Shown here piece by piece: positions 10,180 through 22,525 of a stretch of 64,000 nt of DNA. The stretch is from Molanna angustata (taxonomy: Eukaryota; Arthropoda; Insecta; Trichoptera; Molannidae): contig OY754968.1 in the NCBI GenBank assembly GCA_963576475.1, positions 16,624,234 through 16,688,233 of the forward strand, written 5' to 3'. Position 1 is the stretch's first letter; every line of letters starts with the position of its first letter. The translations under genes were made by a program, and so were the position numbers. The notes below the pieces were generated by a model. It was given only the letters and a program-made list of their open reading frames with translations. It did not search any database and was not told the DNA's origin.

Positions 10180-10285
10180 ATGCGCAAAGCGCAAATTTGT
10201 GCCTATTTGTTTGGTTGTTTTATGATCAAATCGCCCCTCTCCACGGGAAATGGCTTCAGAAGTTTGACGAAAACTATACCTTCTA
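10180..10285 (+). repeat. Interspersed repeat, inverse copy of 2978-3065
   Basis: The segment CGCAAATTTGTGCC, TTTGGTTG, ATCAAATCGCCCCT and AGAAGTTTGACGAAAACTA matches the reverse complement of 2978-3065 with gaps and substitutions. Confidence 0.5.
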
Positions 10286-10289
10286 TTTA

Positions 10290-11340
10290 AAAATATGCAT
10301 CATAACATTGTATTCGTAGAAGGAATTCTCATGTAGTTTCGCTTAATTAACAATAGTTCATTTTTCAATGAAGACAAATCTAATCAAGTCATCGATTTTT
10401 TCCACAAGCTGTAAACGATAACTTTATTATATGTTTCAATAGAAAATGACATTGTTTGAAAGAAATATATTTTTTTAATAAGAATATAATGTTTGTAGAA
10501 GTCGATTTCTCTTTGCCAATTCATGCGATTAAGAGCAGTAAGATATCATGTATTTATACAACTAGACGAATTTCACCATAATGGAAACCTCTTCGTCTTT
10601 GTAAACAATTTACGGGAAGCAATCGGTCACACTATTGATAGTCAATCCATAAAGTTATTCGACCAAATCGAATCTATAGTCCTTTGATAAAACCACACCA
10701 TTTATTTTGTCAATACTCGAGTTGAGCTCTGAATCGACGTCATTTATAAGATTCCATGCAGGCTCGGGTACTACGCCGCACCATTACAAATGAAACCCCA
10801 CCTTTCTCTAACCAGCAAAATGAAAAATTATTTTACATAATATTCCGTATGAGTTTTGCTTTGCGAAAACCATATTGCCTTACACGTATATCAATACATT
10901 TCTCGCTTTTTAATTTTACGTACACAAGTGATGTTTGAGTACAACATAATGTAGGTATGTATAACGACGGTTTAACAACCTACATAAAGTAGGTACTATA
11001 CAATATTCGACTCAATTCCCCAAAGTCGAATCACACATTTGATTCGTTCATTGGTTCCCATCTAAATGTGTGAATTTTAATGCATTATTCATGTTTTATT
11101 TTCATAAAAGCTTAGTATATTCCGCAATGTAAATAAGTTCCGTTTTCGATATTTCATTAAAAGAGTTACAAATTGGAAATAAATATTGTATCTGAAATAC
11201 ACGACAATTTTTACGACAGTAATAATCTATAGGTACTAATTACTTAGTCAAACAAAAATAGTGAAAAATTCTCAAGACTTTTTAAATAGGTGGGTACCTA
11301 TAAAATTAAGTTTACAAACCTATAAGTAAATATCTACATA
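10290..11340. other. AT-rich spacer, nothing recognised
   Basis: No coding or repeat signal was recognised apart from scattered GTAGGTACT-type motifs. Confidence 0.5.
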
Positions 11341-11424
11341 ATATGTTCAAAAATATAAATATAACTCGTTGAAATTATTTTTAGTAACACTGTGGAAATC
11401 CATAATAATTAAGTAAATAAATTT

Positions 11425-11568
11425 TTTTAAATAAAAATTTTTTGGTAACAAAAAACTTTGTTTCTTCCACTTCACATTTATATTGGATGGAACGTTTTCG
11501 AACTGTACTAGTTCATCTTCAGCATCTGAAATGTGACTGATTCTATTGTGCGTGTTGTCATCTTCCAT
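11425..11568 (-). CDS. Candidate short coding exon (acidic N terminus), unrecognised
   Basis: A minus-strand frame starts with an ATG at 11568 preceded by a C/A-rich stretch. It begins MEDDNTHNRISHISDAED and continues with a mixed, protein-like composition for about 44 residues before turning into AT-rich low complexity. A possible splice donor (AATGTGAAG) lies near residue 31. Upstream on the minus strand is a C-rich segment (11575-11655), unlike the AT-rich surroundings, which could be a promoter island. I recognise no family. It may be the first exon of an unknown gene or a transposase start, or chance. Confidence 0.25.
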
Positions 11569-11569
11569 T

Positions 11570-11660
11570 GGAGAGTGTAGGCGGGTTGAGTATGGCGGGG
11601 GTAATTAACTGGTGGGGGTGAGCGGTAGCGAGCGGTGTAGGTTTGGGTTTTGTTTGGTTC
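11570..11660 (+). other. G-rich patch
   Basis: The plus strand carries repeated G runs (GGCGGG, GGCGGGGG, GGTGGGGG, GCGGTAGCGAGCGG, TTTGGG) within 80 bases of otherwise AT-rich DNA. It could form a quadruplex or mark a CpG-like promoter for the minus-strand frame just downstream. Confidence 0.4.
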
Positions 11661-11911
11661 TTAATAATACTCAATATTGGTGAATTTACTGGAGGAATCT
11701 GAATATTTATTAAATTGGGGTTATTTTTTCTTTTATTTATTTCCAGGGCTTCGAAAATATAAAGTCATCGAAAAGTTTCATCAAGAATCGTCTATTGACA
11801 AAATAAAAATAGATCAGTTTTTCATAAAACGAGTTTTCCTCGTCGATATAAAAATGATTCAGTGTCTAGTAAGCTTACTCTGCTAAAATATTTAATATTA
11901 AATACGTTGCA

Positions 11912-12035
11912 GTTCCCCCTGGACGACCGCCAAAGAGATGGAAGGACAGCTGGACATCCGCGTCCCAGGAGTGAATCCGAGAATAAACAGTACCTACCCA
12001 GTACTAGAACAAGCAGAAGAAGAAGAAGAAGACGT
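11912..12035 (+). pseudogene. RTE-like ORF2 extreme C-terminal tail with GAA tail
   Basis: The plus strand encodes PGRPPKRWKDSWTS, a version of the GRP-x-x-RW-x-D motif near the end of RTE-like ORF2 proteins. A stop follows soon after, and then an AGAAGAAGAAGAAG microsatellite-like tail. Only about 20 codons survive. It appears to be a strongly 5'-truncated insertion. Confidence 0.6.
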
Positions 12036-12182
12036 TGCAGTTTGATCTTTGTGGCTTCAAAACTTAAATAAATATCTGACGGAGGCGCATTTTGTAATAT
12101 TTTCTCAAAGTATCAATTTAAAGTTATTGTATTTTTTTCTCCTTTATAATTCATGACATTTCTTCTTATAATGAACATTCAA

Positions 12183-12422
12183 AAGGATAATTTATATAAC
12201 AAGATGGAGATGTCACAGAAGACGTTTCTGGAGAAACGACGTCGAACCCATATACGACAATAGGATTGTCAAAATTGTTAAGACAGACATAAGTACCCAA
12301 CGACTGAAGATTATATGACCTGCAAAGAGATGGAACGACCATAGGACCTACTCCTCCCGGGATAGTCCACCCTCATAAACAGTTAAAATGACCTAAAAGA
12401 CGATGATGAAGAAGAAGAATTT
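12183..12422 (+). pseudogene. Second RTE-like 3' tail with GAA tail
   Basis: A degenerate stretch carries CAAAGAGATGGAACGACC (compare the RW-x-D motif), then a TCCCGGGATAGTCCACC block, AAAATGACCTAA and a GATGATGAAGAAGAAGAA tail. The last 60 bases match the reverse complement of blocks inside the Helitron at 16985-17060 and 17135-17205, so the Helitron has captured or been hit by the same LINE 3' end. Confidence 0.55.
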
Positions 12423-12684
12423 TTATAAAAACTTATTGAAATGAATAAAATTATTTCATGAAATTCAAGCTTTTGTTCAAAATCTGAAACACACGCCACC
12501 CTGTGGATGAAATACGTAGCGAACGTTATTATAATTGAGTAAAATTCCGACGAACATTCCCTGGAACCCAGTTCTCAAATCTCAAATGGCAAATTCAGTA
12601 TTCAATATTCGCTACTAGAGATCCGAAAATTGTGTTCTAATACTAAAAAAAAACAAGTCGTACCTATGGGAATTACTTTTTACT

Positions 12685-12780
12685 TTTACCTTTCCACTAC
12701 TGTGGAATAGTGGGGTCATGGTTTCACGATTTTTAAGCATTTTTTTAAACATTATTGTTTCATAAAACCTTTGCGGTCTA
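12685..12780 (-). mobile_element. T-family 3' end fragment
   Basis: The reverse complement ends in CTATTCCACAGTAGTGGAAA, a diverged form of the T terminus, preceded by the GAAATCATGAC-like block. Only about 90 bases are recognisable. Confidence 0.5.
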
Positions 12781-12784
12781 ACTA

Positions 12785-14150
12785 ACTAGTTGCAACTTGA
12801 CTTTAATTCGACGCATACCCAGTTTTGGCAATACAAAAAGCTGAATAAGCCTCAGATTAAAGTCAAGTTTCAAATAGTATGTATGTAAGTAGGTGTGTTT
12901 TGAGTAAAAAAAAATTAAATACAACAACATAGTATCATGCTGGCAATAGGTTAACTTAAAAACAAATGGACGAACAAAACTGCAAAATATAAAATCAAGT
13001 ATTTTATTCATATTAAGTCAATGATATGAGCATTTTGATATTATGGTTTTTATATAAGTAGAACATATTAATTATTGACAGACTAATTACTACATTATAT
13101 TGTTGGTTTATAGGTATCTCATTTATCACTTCAGCTGTGCAAAATCTAAATATATCAATGTACCACCTACCTTAGTACTTACTCACTGTTTTAATTGTTT
13201 TTTCACTCGACGTATCTGTCTCTTAAAAATTTCATCCAGATAAATCCTGAGGGCATTTTTCCTCTCTTTTTTCCGTCCTTTCTTAAGTATTAAAGTTATA
13301 CTAAGAGAAATAAGCGTTACCCAAGAATCTTTGCTGCTATGGATTATACATGAAAAATGGATTTTTAGTTCAAGTTGAGTCAGTGGATAAAAAATAAATT
13401 GATACAAAATTGAAGAAGACCTTTTTATAGGTACACTCTCTTTTATGCATATTAAAGTTCGTGTAAGTATTATGTATATACCTACCTATAGTATACATCG
13501 TGTAGAAATTCTGTAGGCTTATTTTATTTTAATTGAAGTTTTATCTCAACCGCACATCCGATTTCAGAGTTTTTTTCTTTTTGTATAAAATGCGTACCTA
13601 CAAGCTTCCGAATATTTAATAAGATAATAAAACGAAAATATTTACACATTTAACAAAAGAAAATTGCGTGAATATTTTACATTCCGTATTTATAATGCAA
13701 AAACTATATAAAGTTTATAGCTAATGTATCATCTACACAATTCCCTGCGGAATTCTTCGAGATACTTTATATGAAATTATATTACGGAAATATTCTTTAA
13801 TTATAAAGATATTTTGACTAGTAGAAAAACCCCAACAACTTTTTATGTAGAAGATAAATTAAAATTCTAATTTTGGAGTTTTAAATTTGATGAAAGTCAG
13901 TTTTATTTGTTTTCAACAATAATCTTATACTGAATGAAATTTAATCCGAATTCTGTGTTTCCACCTTCGTACAACCTGGGTCTTTTTAAAATCCGAATTA
14001 ATAAACTCTTTTCTAGATTGCAAACCCCTCCCAACGCTACGTAGTGCGCTTCTTCGGAAGAGTAAAATGGACCCAAATCCTAATAACTGGTGTCCCCTAC
14101 GTGGACATGTTAAAAAAAAATATATTTAAATTATGTATAAATATGATATT
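12785..14150. other. AT-rich spacer, nothing recognised
   Basis: Open frames at 12778-13011 and 13183-13407 (minus) have no recognisable motif. No shared repeat was found. Confidence 0.5.
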
Positions 14151-14151
14151 G

Positions 14152-14335
14152 GATGGGTGGATGGCAGAGCGGTTAGCGCGCTGGGTTAGTAATCCAGTGG
14201 TCGCGAGTTCGAATCCTGCCTCGACCGATCTCGTTCACCTATAGGACAAGCATTTATGCTTTGTTTAGGGAACGTAGGAAGATGTATATGTACTTGTTTA
14301 AAGATGTAGAGACTTGTGCATCAAATAAAACAATA
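14152..14335 (+). mobile_element. tRNA-Thr-like SINE, family SINE-B, copy 1
   Basis: The head shows an A box (GCAGAGCGGTTAGCGCG), an anticodon arm CTGGG-TTAGTAA-TCCAG whose loop centre reads AGT (Thr), and a B box (GAGTTCGAATCC). The acceptor stem is weak. The head is followed by a 100-base body starting TCGTTCACCTATAGGAC and an ATCAAATAAAACAATAATA tail. This makes it a SINE and not a tRNA gene. Related fragments lie at 44751-44870 (+) and 6885-6960 (-). Confidence 0.8.
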
Positions 14336-14447
14336 ATAATTCACCGTTGGATGCGTGAATAGTCTGTGTCTTTCATCAAAGACTATGAACGACATCTGTC
14401 AAGTATTATTACGTGGAAATTTACAATCGAAAATGAAATTAATAGGT

Positions 14448-14655
14448 GTATACTTTCCACTACTATGGAATATATATTCACAATTTTAAAGCGTATTGTT
14501 TTAAATCAATATTTTAACTAGAATCGTTTAGTGAATGCAAACATTGAGTTTAGTCATGATATTTTTGTAAGTATGTCGTTTTAAGTATGGAGTATCATTT
14601 TTGTGTCCTCTTTATAGTCCGAGTTATATTTTACTATGTATACCTAAGTCCGACA
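14448..14655 (-). mobile_element. T-family 3' region fragment
   Basis: In reverse complement it follows the order of the T 3' region: GGACACAAAAATGATAC, the ACGACATAC segment, ATCATGACTAAACTC, the AATACGCTTTAAAATTG stretch and a terminal CATAGTAGTGGAAAGT. It is diverged throughout. Confidence 0.6.
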
Positions 14656-14659
14656 TCAC

Positions 14660-16838
14660 ATGAATATCATATAGGTATACAACATGGAAAGTGCAGAACT
14701 GCTAATTTATGCAACCCTGTTTTGTGTTTTCTTTATTTTTGAGGTGTTTTGCAATATCCTTCCTTGATACAAAAAAAACTTTTATTATCACGTTGTAATA
14801 ACTATTTTCCAGGATTAATACAATACAATTCATGAAAAGCATTATGTACATCTTGAAAAAAAACATGGAAAATCCTTTGATTGTCTCTGTTGACTACATA
14901 ATACCTCCATTTCCGATATTCATATCCTCAACACCTAATAGAAATGAAATAAAACAAATAGATTGTCGGGCACAATACAATTGCCGTAACTATTTCACGA
15001 GCCAATAATCTTCATCAAAGGGAAGAGAGTGTAAAATCTATCCCACAAAATAATGAGACAAGACACAATAACAAAACGACTCTTAAAAAGAAAACAGAAA
15101 ATCAATACAAAACATTCGTTGTACAAAGAATCAACCTTCAACAAAGTACTTTTAACAGAAGAAAAATTGGCTTACAATTAATTAACATGCAATTATTGCT
15201 ATTTTGAGCTGAAAACTGTTTATTCGCAAGAAATTAACATTGGTCATCACATTTTTTTTAAGTATATTTCTATAATTCCTAACTCTACATTGTATAATTC
15301 ATATGACAAAGCGGCTGGATTAGTGATTATGAGTTATGGTGTCTTACAATTATTGTTAGATTCCCGGTAGGTTAATATTTTACAGAGATCTTGGTCATAC
15401 CCCCGATGTTTCTTATTTAAAAAGATCTGAAGTCCACGAGTGTGAATAATCTTCCATTCACATTCGACGATTGTTCTTTTGAACGGCGTGATGGTTTGGT
15501 ATGGTATTATCACCTATTCAAATCAAAGGACTTAACAAATATATTGATTGTTATTTTTGTATTTAAAAAATCAGACCAGAGGATTTAAGAAAGATACCTA
15601 ATACTGATTGAGATTGCTAATCTAGAGGGCTCCATGAGCTGCTTTTCGTTTTCTAGTCGTTCACTTAGCGCTCTGTGAAGGAGCCGATTACAGTCTCCAT
15701 ATGCAGTGCGGGTGGTGGTGGAAGAAGCGAATGTGATAATAATGTGTAATTTTTGTGTTAGCATTTATGTAGGTATGCTTATATAAGGGAATGCTTGAGG
15801 ATTCATATTTCTTTTTTCGATTCACTCTTTTTATTTTAATATCTTCTTATACCAATCAGATTATGATATTATATAAAAAATACAATGTACTAAATATGTA
15901 TATATTTTTATAAAACCTACAAAAAATAATTTTTAATATAAGCTTCTATTGCAAGTATAAATGCGAATTGTTATTTTCAATTTCAGACCTAAGAAAGAAT
16001 ACTTAAATAAAAGAAAAAAGAATCACAGGTGGTTTTTATGTTTACACTCCAAAAGACATTAGATGAAATTTACGTTTCAGCATGAAATCTCATTCATAAA
16101 AGAAAATATTTTATTCGTAACATAGAAACTTTCTTGGTTTTTTTCCTCCTTGAAACCGTGCAATAAAAAAATGTATCATCAAGAAAAACTTGCAATGGTC
16201 AGTTATGTACGAAATTAATATTAAGATCTTAGATTATAACATTATAATTCTATGATTAAGATATTGTTTTAAGTATAAAAAAGGTTAAGTATATTAGTTA
16301 AAAATAGATATCTCTATATATTAATACGTGAAGCGAAAACGTTAAGTACAATTTCGGGATAAATGGGGGCACGGAGGAGTTTGAAATTTGGCATTCTTAA
16401 AGTTTATATGGAGGAGGACTGCATAAAAATAATATTAATACATAATATGCGTTATAAATAAATTAAATCAAATAAAAAATATTTCACATCAAACCATTTA
16501 TTGTGTACCATAGAACGGTGAACAGAGGGGAAACGTAACATTAATATTCCCGCGTAGTATGAGAAGTGTGTCCAAAATATACAAATAACCAAGGTAGGAC
16601 ACACTGCAGTATTCATTCTTTTTATTTCATGATCTATGTTCCATTTGAAATGTCATTGTGGTACTTCGGCGCAGTTGTTTAAATTCAAATTTCAGAACAT
16701 TTTAAAGGAAAATACATATTTGTATACCTACCTACTGTGAAACAATATAAATGGTAAGTACTTACACAATAATTTCATTTATAAAATTGACTTGCAATAC
16801 ATGAAGATAAAACTGTGTTCCTTGATGAAAACATGATA
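14660..16838. other. Mostly unannotated, with one R3 fragment
   Basis: About 15485-15600 holds a copy of the R3 repeat (GGCGTGATGGTTTGGTATGG, then TATTCAAATCA and ATATTGATTGTTATTTTT) found in tandem at 19780-20215. A GC-richer block at 15620-15730 is unrecognised. The rest is AT-rich and without signal. Confidence 0.45.
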
Positions 16839-17585
16839 TCTATATTATAAATTTGAATGTTTGTATGTACCTATGTAGGTACCCATATATGCATGTGTTG
16901 AATGCGCTCCTAAACCGTTCATACGATTGCTATGAAACATTCGTGAATTGTCGAAAGTATACCAGGGATGGTTTCTGGATCAAAAAAAATTTCTTCTTCT
17001 TCTTCTTCTTCTTCATCGGGTATTAGGTCATTTTACCCATGAAGGTGGACTATCCTGGGAATCGTTAATCCGATTGCAATGAAACTTTTATGAATTGTTG
17101 ACCGTATGCCCGGGATGGTTTCTACAATAAAAAAAATTCTTCTTCTTCTTCTTCGTCGAATATTAAGTCATTTTACCTATGAAGGTGGACTATTCTGGAA
17201 ACCGTTCATCCGATTACAGTGAAACTTTGGTGAATTGTCGAGCGTATGCCCGGGATGGTTTCTGGATTAAAACATTTTTCTTATTAATATTTCAATTATG
17301 TATATACATGTGCATGGTATTTGAATTTCTGTTCAATGTTTCGTTATTAATCGTATTTCAATTCGTTCGTTTCTGTGCTCAGACCATCTATGCTGTATTG
17401 CAATTATATTCGAAATGACAATCAATCTAACCCCAAAGTGTTATAGAGTGTTATAGCGGCTCATCAAACAAAAAAATGTAAATTTTCTCAGCGAATAATG
17501 ACATCCATATGATTCAAATATATGTTATATATTTTTTTTGTTTCAACAATAGTTCGGACAGGACAACGTTTTACGGGTCCGCTAG
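16839..17585 (+). mobile_element. Non-autonomous Helitron
   Basis: The element starts TCTATATTATAAATTTGAAT right after an A, and ends CTAG right before a T, as expected for Helitron insertion between A and T. A stem CGGAC (17555-17559) with GTCCG (17577-17581) abuts the CTAG end. Inside, blocks such as CGTTCATACGATTGCTATG and ATGCCCGGGATGGTTTCT are typical of animal Helitrons. A unit of about 140 bases comprising a TTC run, a GGTCATTTTACC block and the ATGGTTTCT block is present two to three times in tandem. No Rep or helicase sequence is present, so it depends on an autonomous partner. Length is about 747 bp. Confidence 0.8.
16985..17265 (+). repeat. ~140-bp tandem units with TTC runs inside the Helitron
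   Basis: TTC runs at 16992 and 17139 are each followed by GGTCATTTTACC or a close form, GAAGGTGGACTAT and a TTGTCGA/GTATGCC-ATGGTTTCT block. A third partial block precedes the first. The spacing is about 147 bases. The GGTGGACTAT part matches LINE tail sequence at 12355-12400 in reverse. Confidence 0.7.
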
Positions 17586-17599
17586 TTATGTAGATAATG

Positions 17600-17836
17600 T
17601 CGGCCTTCATGGCTCAGTTGGTTAGAAATCTGACTGCTGAGCCAAAGGTCCCGGGTTCGATTCCCGGTGGAGACACAGTTTTTAACTGTATTTTCAATCT
17701 GGATCAGTGAGACGATAAATATCGTAAGTCTCCAGAATGTGGCAACTTGTTATTGGGTGCGTGTTAAATTAATATTTGACATAGTAGCTGTTGGTTGCCC
17801 GAATATAATGTAAAAAATAAAAAAATAAAAATAATG
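17600..17836 (+). mobile_element. tRNA-derived SINE, family SINE-A, copy 3 with target-site duplication
   Basis: This is the best-preserved SINE-A copy, with A box TGGCTCAGTTGGTTAG, B box GGTTCGATTCC, the full body and an AAAATAAAAAAATAAAA tail. ATAATG occurs directly before the head (17594-17599) and directly after the tail (17831-17836), a likely 6-base target-site duplication. The intact duplication suggests a comparatively recent insertion. It sits 14 bases from the Helitron end. Confidence 0.9.
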
Positions 17837-17934
17837 TGTACCTATTCTGTAAATTACGCATATTACTTTTATTACCTACGTATAATATGTTTTTTTATTA
17901 TTATTATGTTTTATTAATATGAAATGTGTAACTT

Positions 17935-18722
17935 TTTTTTTAGTTTAGTTTAAGGCAATTCACCCTGTAAAGAGTGCAATGTGCCAATTATTGCATGTCA
18001 GAGGAGACAAGTTAATTTTATTATAAATTTATGACAAACAATGAAAGGAATTTTGAAATTACGGACAGTACACGTGAATTATTAAGAGACAAAATATGTT
18101 GGATATTAAGTGGAGATTGGTGAGTGATTTTAATTAATTGTTTGTATATATTTTTGTAGGCGGAATTATTTTTACAGTTAAAAAATACATGATCAATTGT
18201 CTCATCCTCGTCACCACACTGGCAACGTGGGCTATTTAGAACTCTAACTCTATACAGATGGGAGACAATTGACCAATGACCAATTCTCATTCTAGAAATA
18301 CATGATATTAATCGTTTAGATATGTTCCTATTATAAAAACATGGTTAAGAGGAAATTTTTTGTTGGATACCTGCATGATAAGCACCCTTATATTTTTTTG
18401 TTTTGTACCAATTTTCATCCCATTTGAAAAGCATATTTGATTTAAGGCGGGGTAAAAGATCTGATATTGGGATTATAAAGTTATCTGGAGTTGTTCCCGA
18501 AGTAGTTCCCAATTTCGCAAGTTCATCAGCCTTTTCATTGCCCTCAATCCCAAGATGTCCAGGGACTCATGATAGAACTATGTCAAATTCGTCGTTTTTG
18601 AGATAATACAGAAAACTTTTAATAGAACATGTGATTCTGTCTTCTGGATAATTTAGAGGATTGGATGAAATTTTTTGAAGAGCACTACGGGAATCTGTAC
18701 ATATTAGGGCGCGGTTGATATT
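17935..18722 (-). pseudogene. Non-LTR retrotransposon RNase H domain and C-terminal zinc-knuckle tail
   Basis: On the minus strand about 18705-18270 encodes CTDSRSALQ (an RNase H Asp), then VPGHLGIEGNEKADELAKLG, the hallmark of RNase HI in I/R1/LOA-type LINEs. The Trp codon before VPGH has become a stop, and another stop follows near SS-stop-PC. Then 18290-18021 encodes RMRIGHWSIVSHLYRV and CQCGDEDETIDHVFFNC, the C-x-C-x8-H-x4-C tail motif. A short 3' UTR ends in an A run (T run on plus at 17932-17941). No RT or endonuclease remains, so the copy is 5'-truncated and dead. Confidence 0.9.
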
Positions 18723-18885
18723 TTGCGATTTTATAATTTATAATTTTGATTAAAAAAATAATAATAAGGATAGGATGAAGTGAGAAATACGAATGAAAAT
18801 ATATTATCTTTACTCTACAGCCAAAAAATATATTCATTGTAGCGCCGTTTGCTAATAAGAAATTAATACAAGAGTGCTGTTATAT

Positions 18886-19683
18886 AATTTTTGTGTGTGT
18901 CCGTCCTCCCATTATAACTTCTGATCCGCTCGATGCACAGAGCCCAAAATTTCAGAATATATAGATAGTTATAGGCCTACACAACTTTTATACTCAGAAT
19001 TTCGAATAATTGTTTCAGTCAGGGGTAATGAATTATTGAATTTTTACTTTATTTTTCCATATATTATTATATCTCAGAAACCATAAAAACTAGAACGCTG
19101 AAAATTGGTATAAATATAGACAAATATAAAATCTCAAATCGATTTTTTCTAAAAAATTACAGAGTTTCTCAAACATTTTTATTAAGAAAAAAATTACATT
19201 TATGATAAATATATGTGTTTAACTGCCTATATTTCCAAAATATTAAAAAACATCGAAAAAAGCCGAAACATTCCAACTAGAAAATTTAATTTTCTATAAA
19301 AAATATGAACATTGTAGTAGTACATCTCAAACTTTTTTTAACAATTTTTATAAAAATTGAAGTTAGTGACGATATCTTTTCCTACAATTTGTAAGGCAGT
19401 ATACACTACACAATATCTCGCTCAATAGTTTGATACCTACTTAATCTCCAAACATACATACCTACATACCATCATGCTGTTTTCATATGCTGGGTAGGAA
19501 AAACAGACTGACCTCCATACTATCCTACCATTACAAACATACCTTCATGTTTTATATAGAAAACAAAATATCTTAAAATATTTATTAATTTGTGTGTATA
19601 TGTTAATAGTTTGGTACGTATTCTTCAATTATACATATTATCGCCATCGACAGTTGGATCTCATGTGTTACATGTAACTAGTA
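18886..19683 (+). repeat. R1 interspersed repeat, copy C
   Basis: The copy begins at the TG-rich point (TTTTTGTGTGTGTCCGTC) and runs through GATAGTTATAGGCCTACA, TTTCAGTCAGGGGT, CTAGAACGCTGAAAATTGG and GACTGACCTCCATACTATCC to CGACAGTTGGATCTCATG and AACTAG. It lacks the first 200 bases seen in copies D and E. Several T and A runs and many stops in all frames argue against coding. Confidence 0.75.
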
Positions 19684-19779
19684 CTTACTAAATAATATGA
19701 ATTATACCTACTCATTTGTGTGTATAAAATTCGTCAGCGAAGGTATTGGCCGCTATAATCAATGGAACTGACTATATTA

Positions 19780-20215
19780 TTGATAGGTAGTTATTTTCAG
19801 CAATTCAAAATATAGGCCCCCATTGGTTCATAGGAATTAGCGAAGATATTGATTGTAATTTTCACCTATTGAAATGGCGTGTTGGTTTGGTATGGAATTT
19901 TCACATATTCAAAATAATTAAAACCAGAGGACTTAGCAAAGATATTGATTGCTACTTTTACCTTATTCAAAATTCTAGCCAGAAGACATTGAAATTGAAG
20001 GTTATTTTCACCTACGAGATGGCGTGATGGTTTGGTATGGTATTTTCACCTATTCAAATCAGAGAACTTAACAAAGATATTGATTGTTATTTTTTCCTTT
20101 CGAAATTGAGGGTTTAAGAAAGATAATACTGATTGTTATTTTCACCTATTCAAAATATTTATGTTCCCCTTTATGTCAGAGAGTTTTCACCTACTCAAAT
20201 ATTATACACCCCTTT
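19780..20215 (+). repeat. R3 degenerate tandem repeat
   Basis: Diverged units of about 80-110 bases contain GGCGTGATGGTTTGGTATGG, TTTTCACCTATTCAAAAT and AGAACTTAACAAAGATATTG. At least four partial units occur here, one at 15485-15600 and a scrap at 22540-22610. No coding frame persists. Confidence 0.6.
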
Positions 20216-20220
20216 TAGTA

Positions 20221-20327
20221 CAGGGTGTCTAAAATAAAGTTTATATTTAGTGGATCTATTAAAAAAAAAGTAAGCCGTGTATCGAAAAAATGTTTATTCA
20301 TTATTATAGTACACAATTTTAGAATTT
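20221..20327 (-). mobile_element. Terminal inverted repeat end of an old mariner-like element
   Basis: CAGGGTGTCTAAAATAAAGT follows a TA dinucleotide, the target site of IS630/Tc1/mariner elements. Transposase sequence of this group lies on the minus strand at 21660-21930, beyond the R1 copy D insertion. The two parts are best read as one element split by R1 copy D. Confidence 0.45.
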
Positions 20328-21655
<1,328 letters not shown>

Positions 21656-21659
21656 TATA

Positions 21660-21930
21660 AAAATAATATCGTCCGAATGTAGACCCTCGCGTTCGCAGCA
21701 CTCATTTCATCGACCAGTAAAATTACTTATGACGGCTCGGCAGGTGGACTCAGTGATGGCTACCATTTCATGACGGATATTTTCTTTCAAATACGCCAGG
21801 GAAGTCGGTTGACTGGCGTAAACTTTAGATTTAAGATAACCCCATAGGTCCATAGGAGTTAAATCAGGACTACGTGGAGGCTAATTTATGTCACCTCTCC
21901 TGGAGATCAATTTGCCTGGGAAAATTTCAC
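21660..21930 (-). pseudogene. Mariner-like transposase C-terminal remnant
   Basis: On the minus strand 21915-21670 encodes LISRRGDIN, PPRSPDLTPMDLWGYLKS and a downstream helix ending in RAVISNF. This is the third catalytic acidic region and the end of the DDE domain in IS630/Tc1/mariner-type transposases, where PPRSPDLTP-x-D precedes an FLWGYLK motif. There is a stop in place of the Trp before PPRSP, and the FFL part of FFLWGYLK is deleted. The other end of the element is lost where the R2 copy begins at about 21950. R1 copy D separates this part from the terminal repeat at 20221. Confidence 0.75.
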
Positions 21931-21949
21931 GAGTTGGAATGAAGTAGAC

Positions 21950-22525
21950 CAAGTTGAAATATCATACGAGAACCAGGAACTCAAGGCACCTACAGGGCTA
22001 TCGATCTGTCATCGGCTGGCTTACGTGATCACTTTATGCGCTTGCGCAACGTTCACCAATTATGCCTTCTTATTGATTTCCCTTATCAATATAAATTTTT
22101 GAATGTTCTATATATTTGAATAATTTGTAACAATTCACCTGAAAATATGACATTAATACTATTGCCATCTATGAAATAACGAAGGAACTTTTTGTAACGC
22201 CATCTGTTGAGAAATTGGTTTATTTGATAACAATGAAAGCAGCAGTCGTTATAAATGAGGTGGCGGTGTCTCGCACAGATGTCACCCCTGAACTGCGCCA
22301 GAAATATTATTTCATTTTTGGCTTGTTTAGGTACCTACTTGTACCAATGTGTATATAAATCGAATATTTTTTTAAAAGCATAAACCTACGCAAACATTGG
22401 ATTTTTTCCCTGTCGGGAGTCAAATGATATTTTTATTGACAAACTTTTTACCATCTCAATAGAGACGAAGTTCTTCTATAATATCCCAACTACATCTTTA
22501 TTGATGTGTTAAAAAGTTTGTCAAT
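21950..22525 (+). repeat. R2 interspersed repeat, with inverted end
   Basis: The order AGAACCAGGAACTCAAGG, CACCTACAGGGC, ACGTGATCACTTTATGCG, CGTTCACCAATTATGCC, GCCATCTATGAA, CAGATGTCACCCCTGAA, CGCAAACATTGGATTTTTT, CTCAATAGAGACGAAGTT is shared with the copies at 23555, 32800, 35245, 38390, 45120 and 60495. At the right end the terminal block folds back: about 22432-22475 is repeated in inverted orientation at about 22476-22522. Confidence 0.75.

Noticed and set aside
14160..14228. Functional tRNA-Thr gene
   Set aside because: The acceptor and T stems pair poorly, and the head continues into a SINE body with an A-rich tail.
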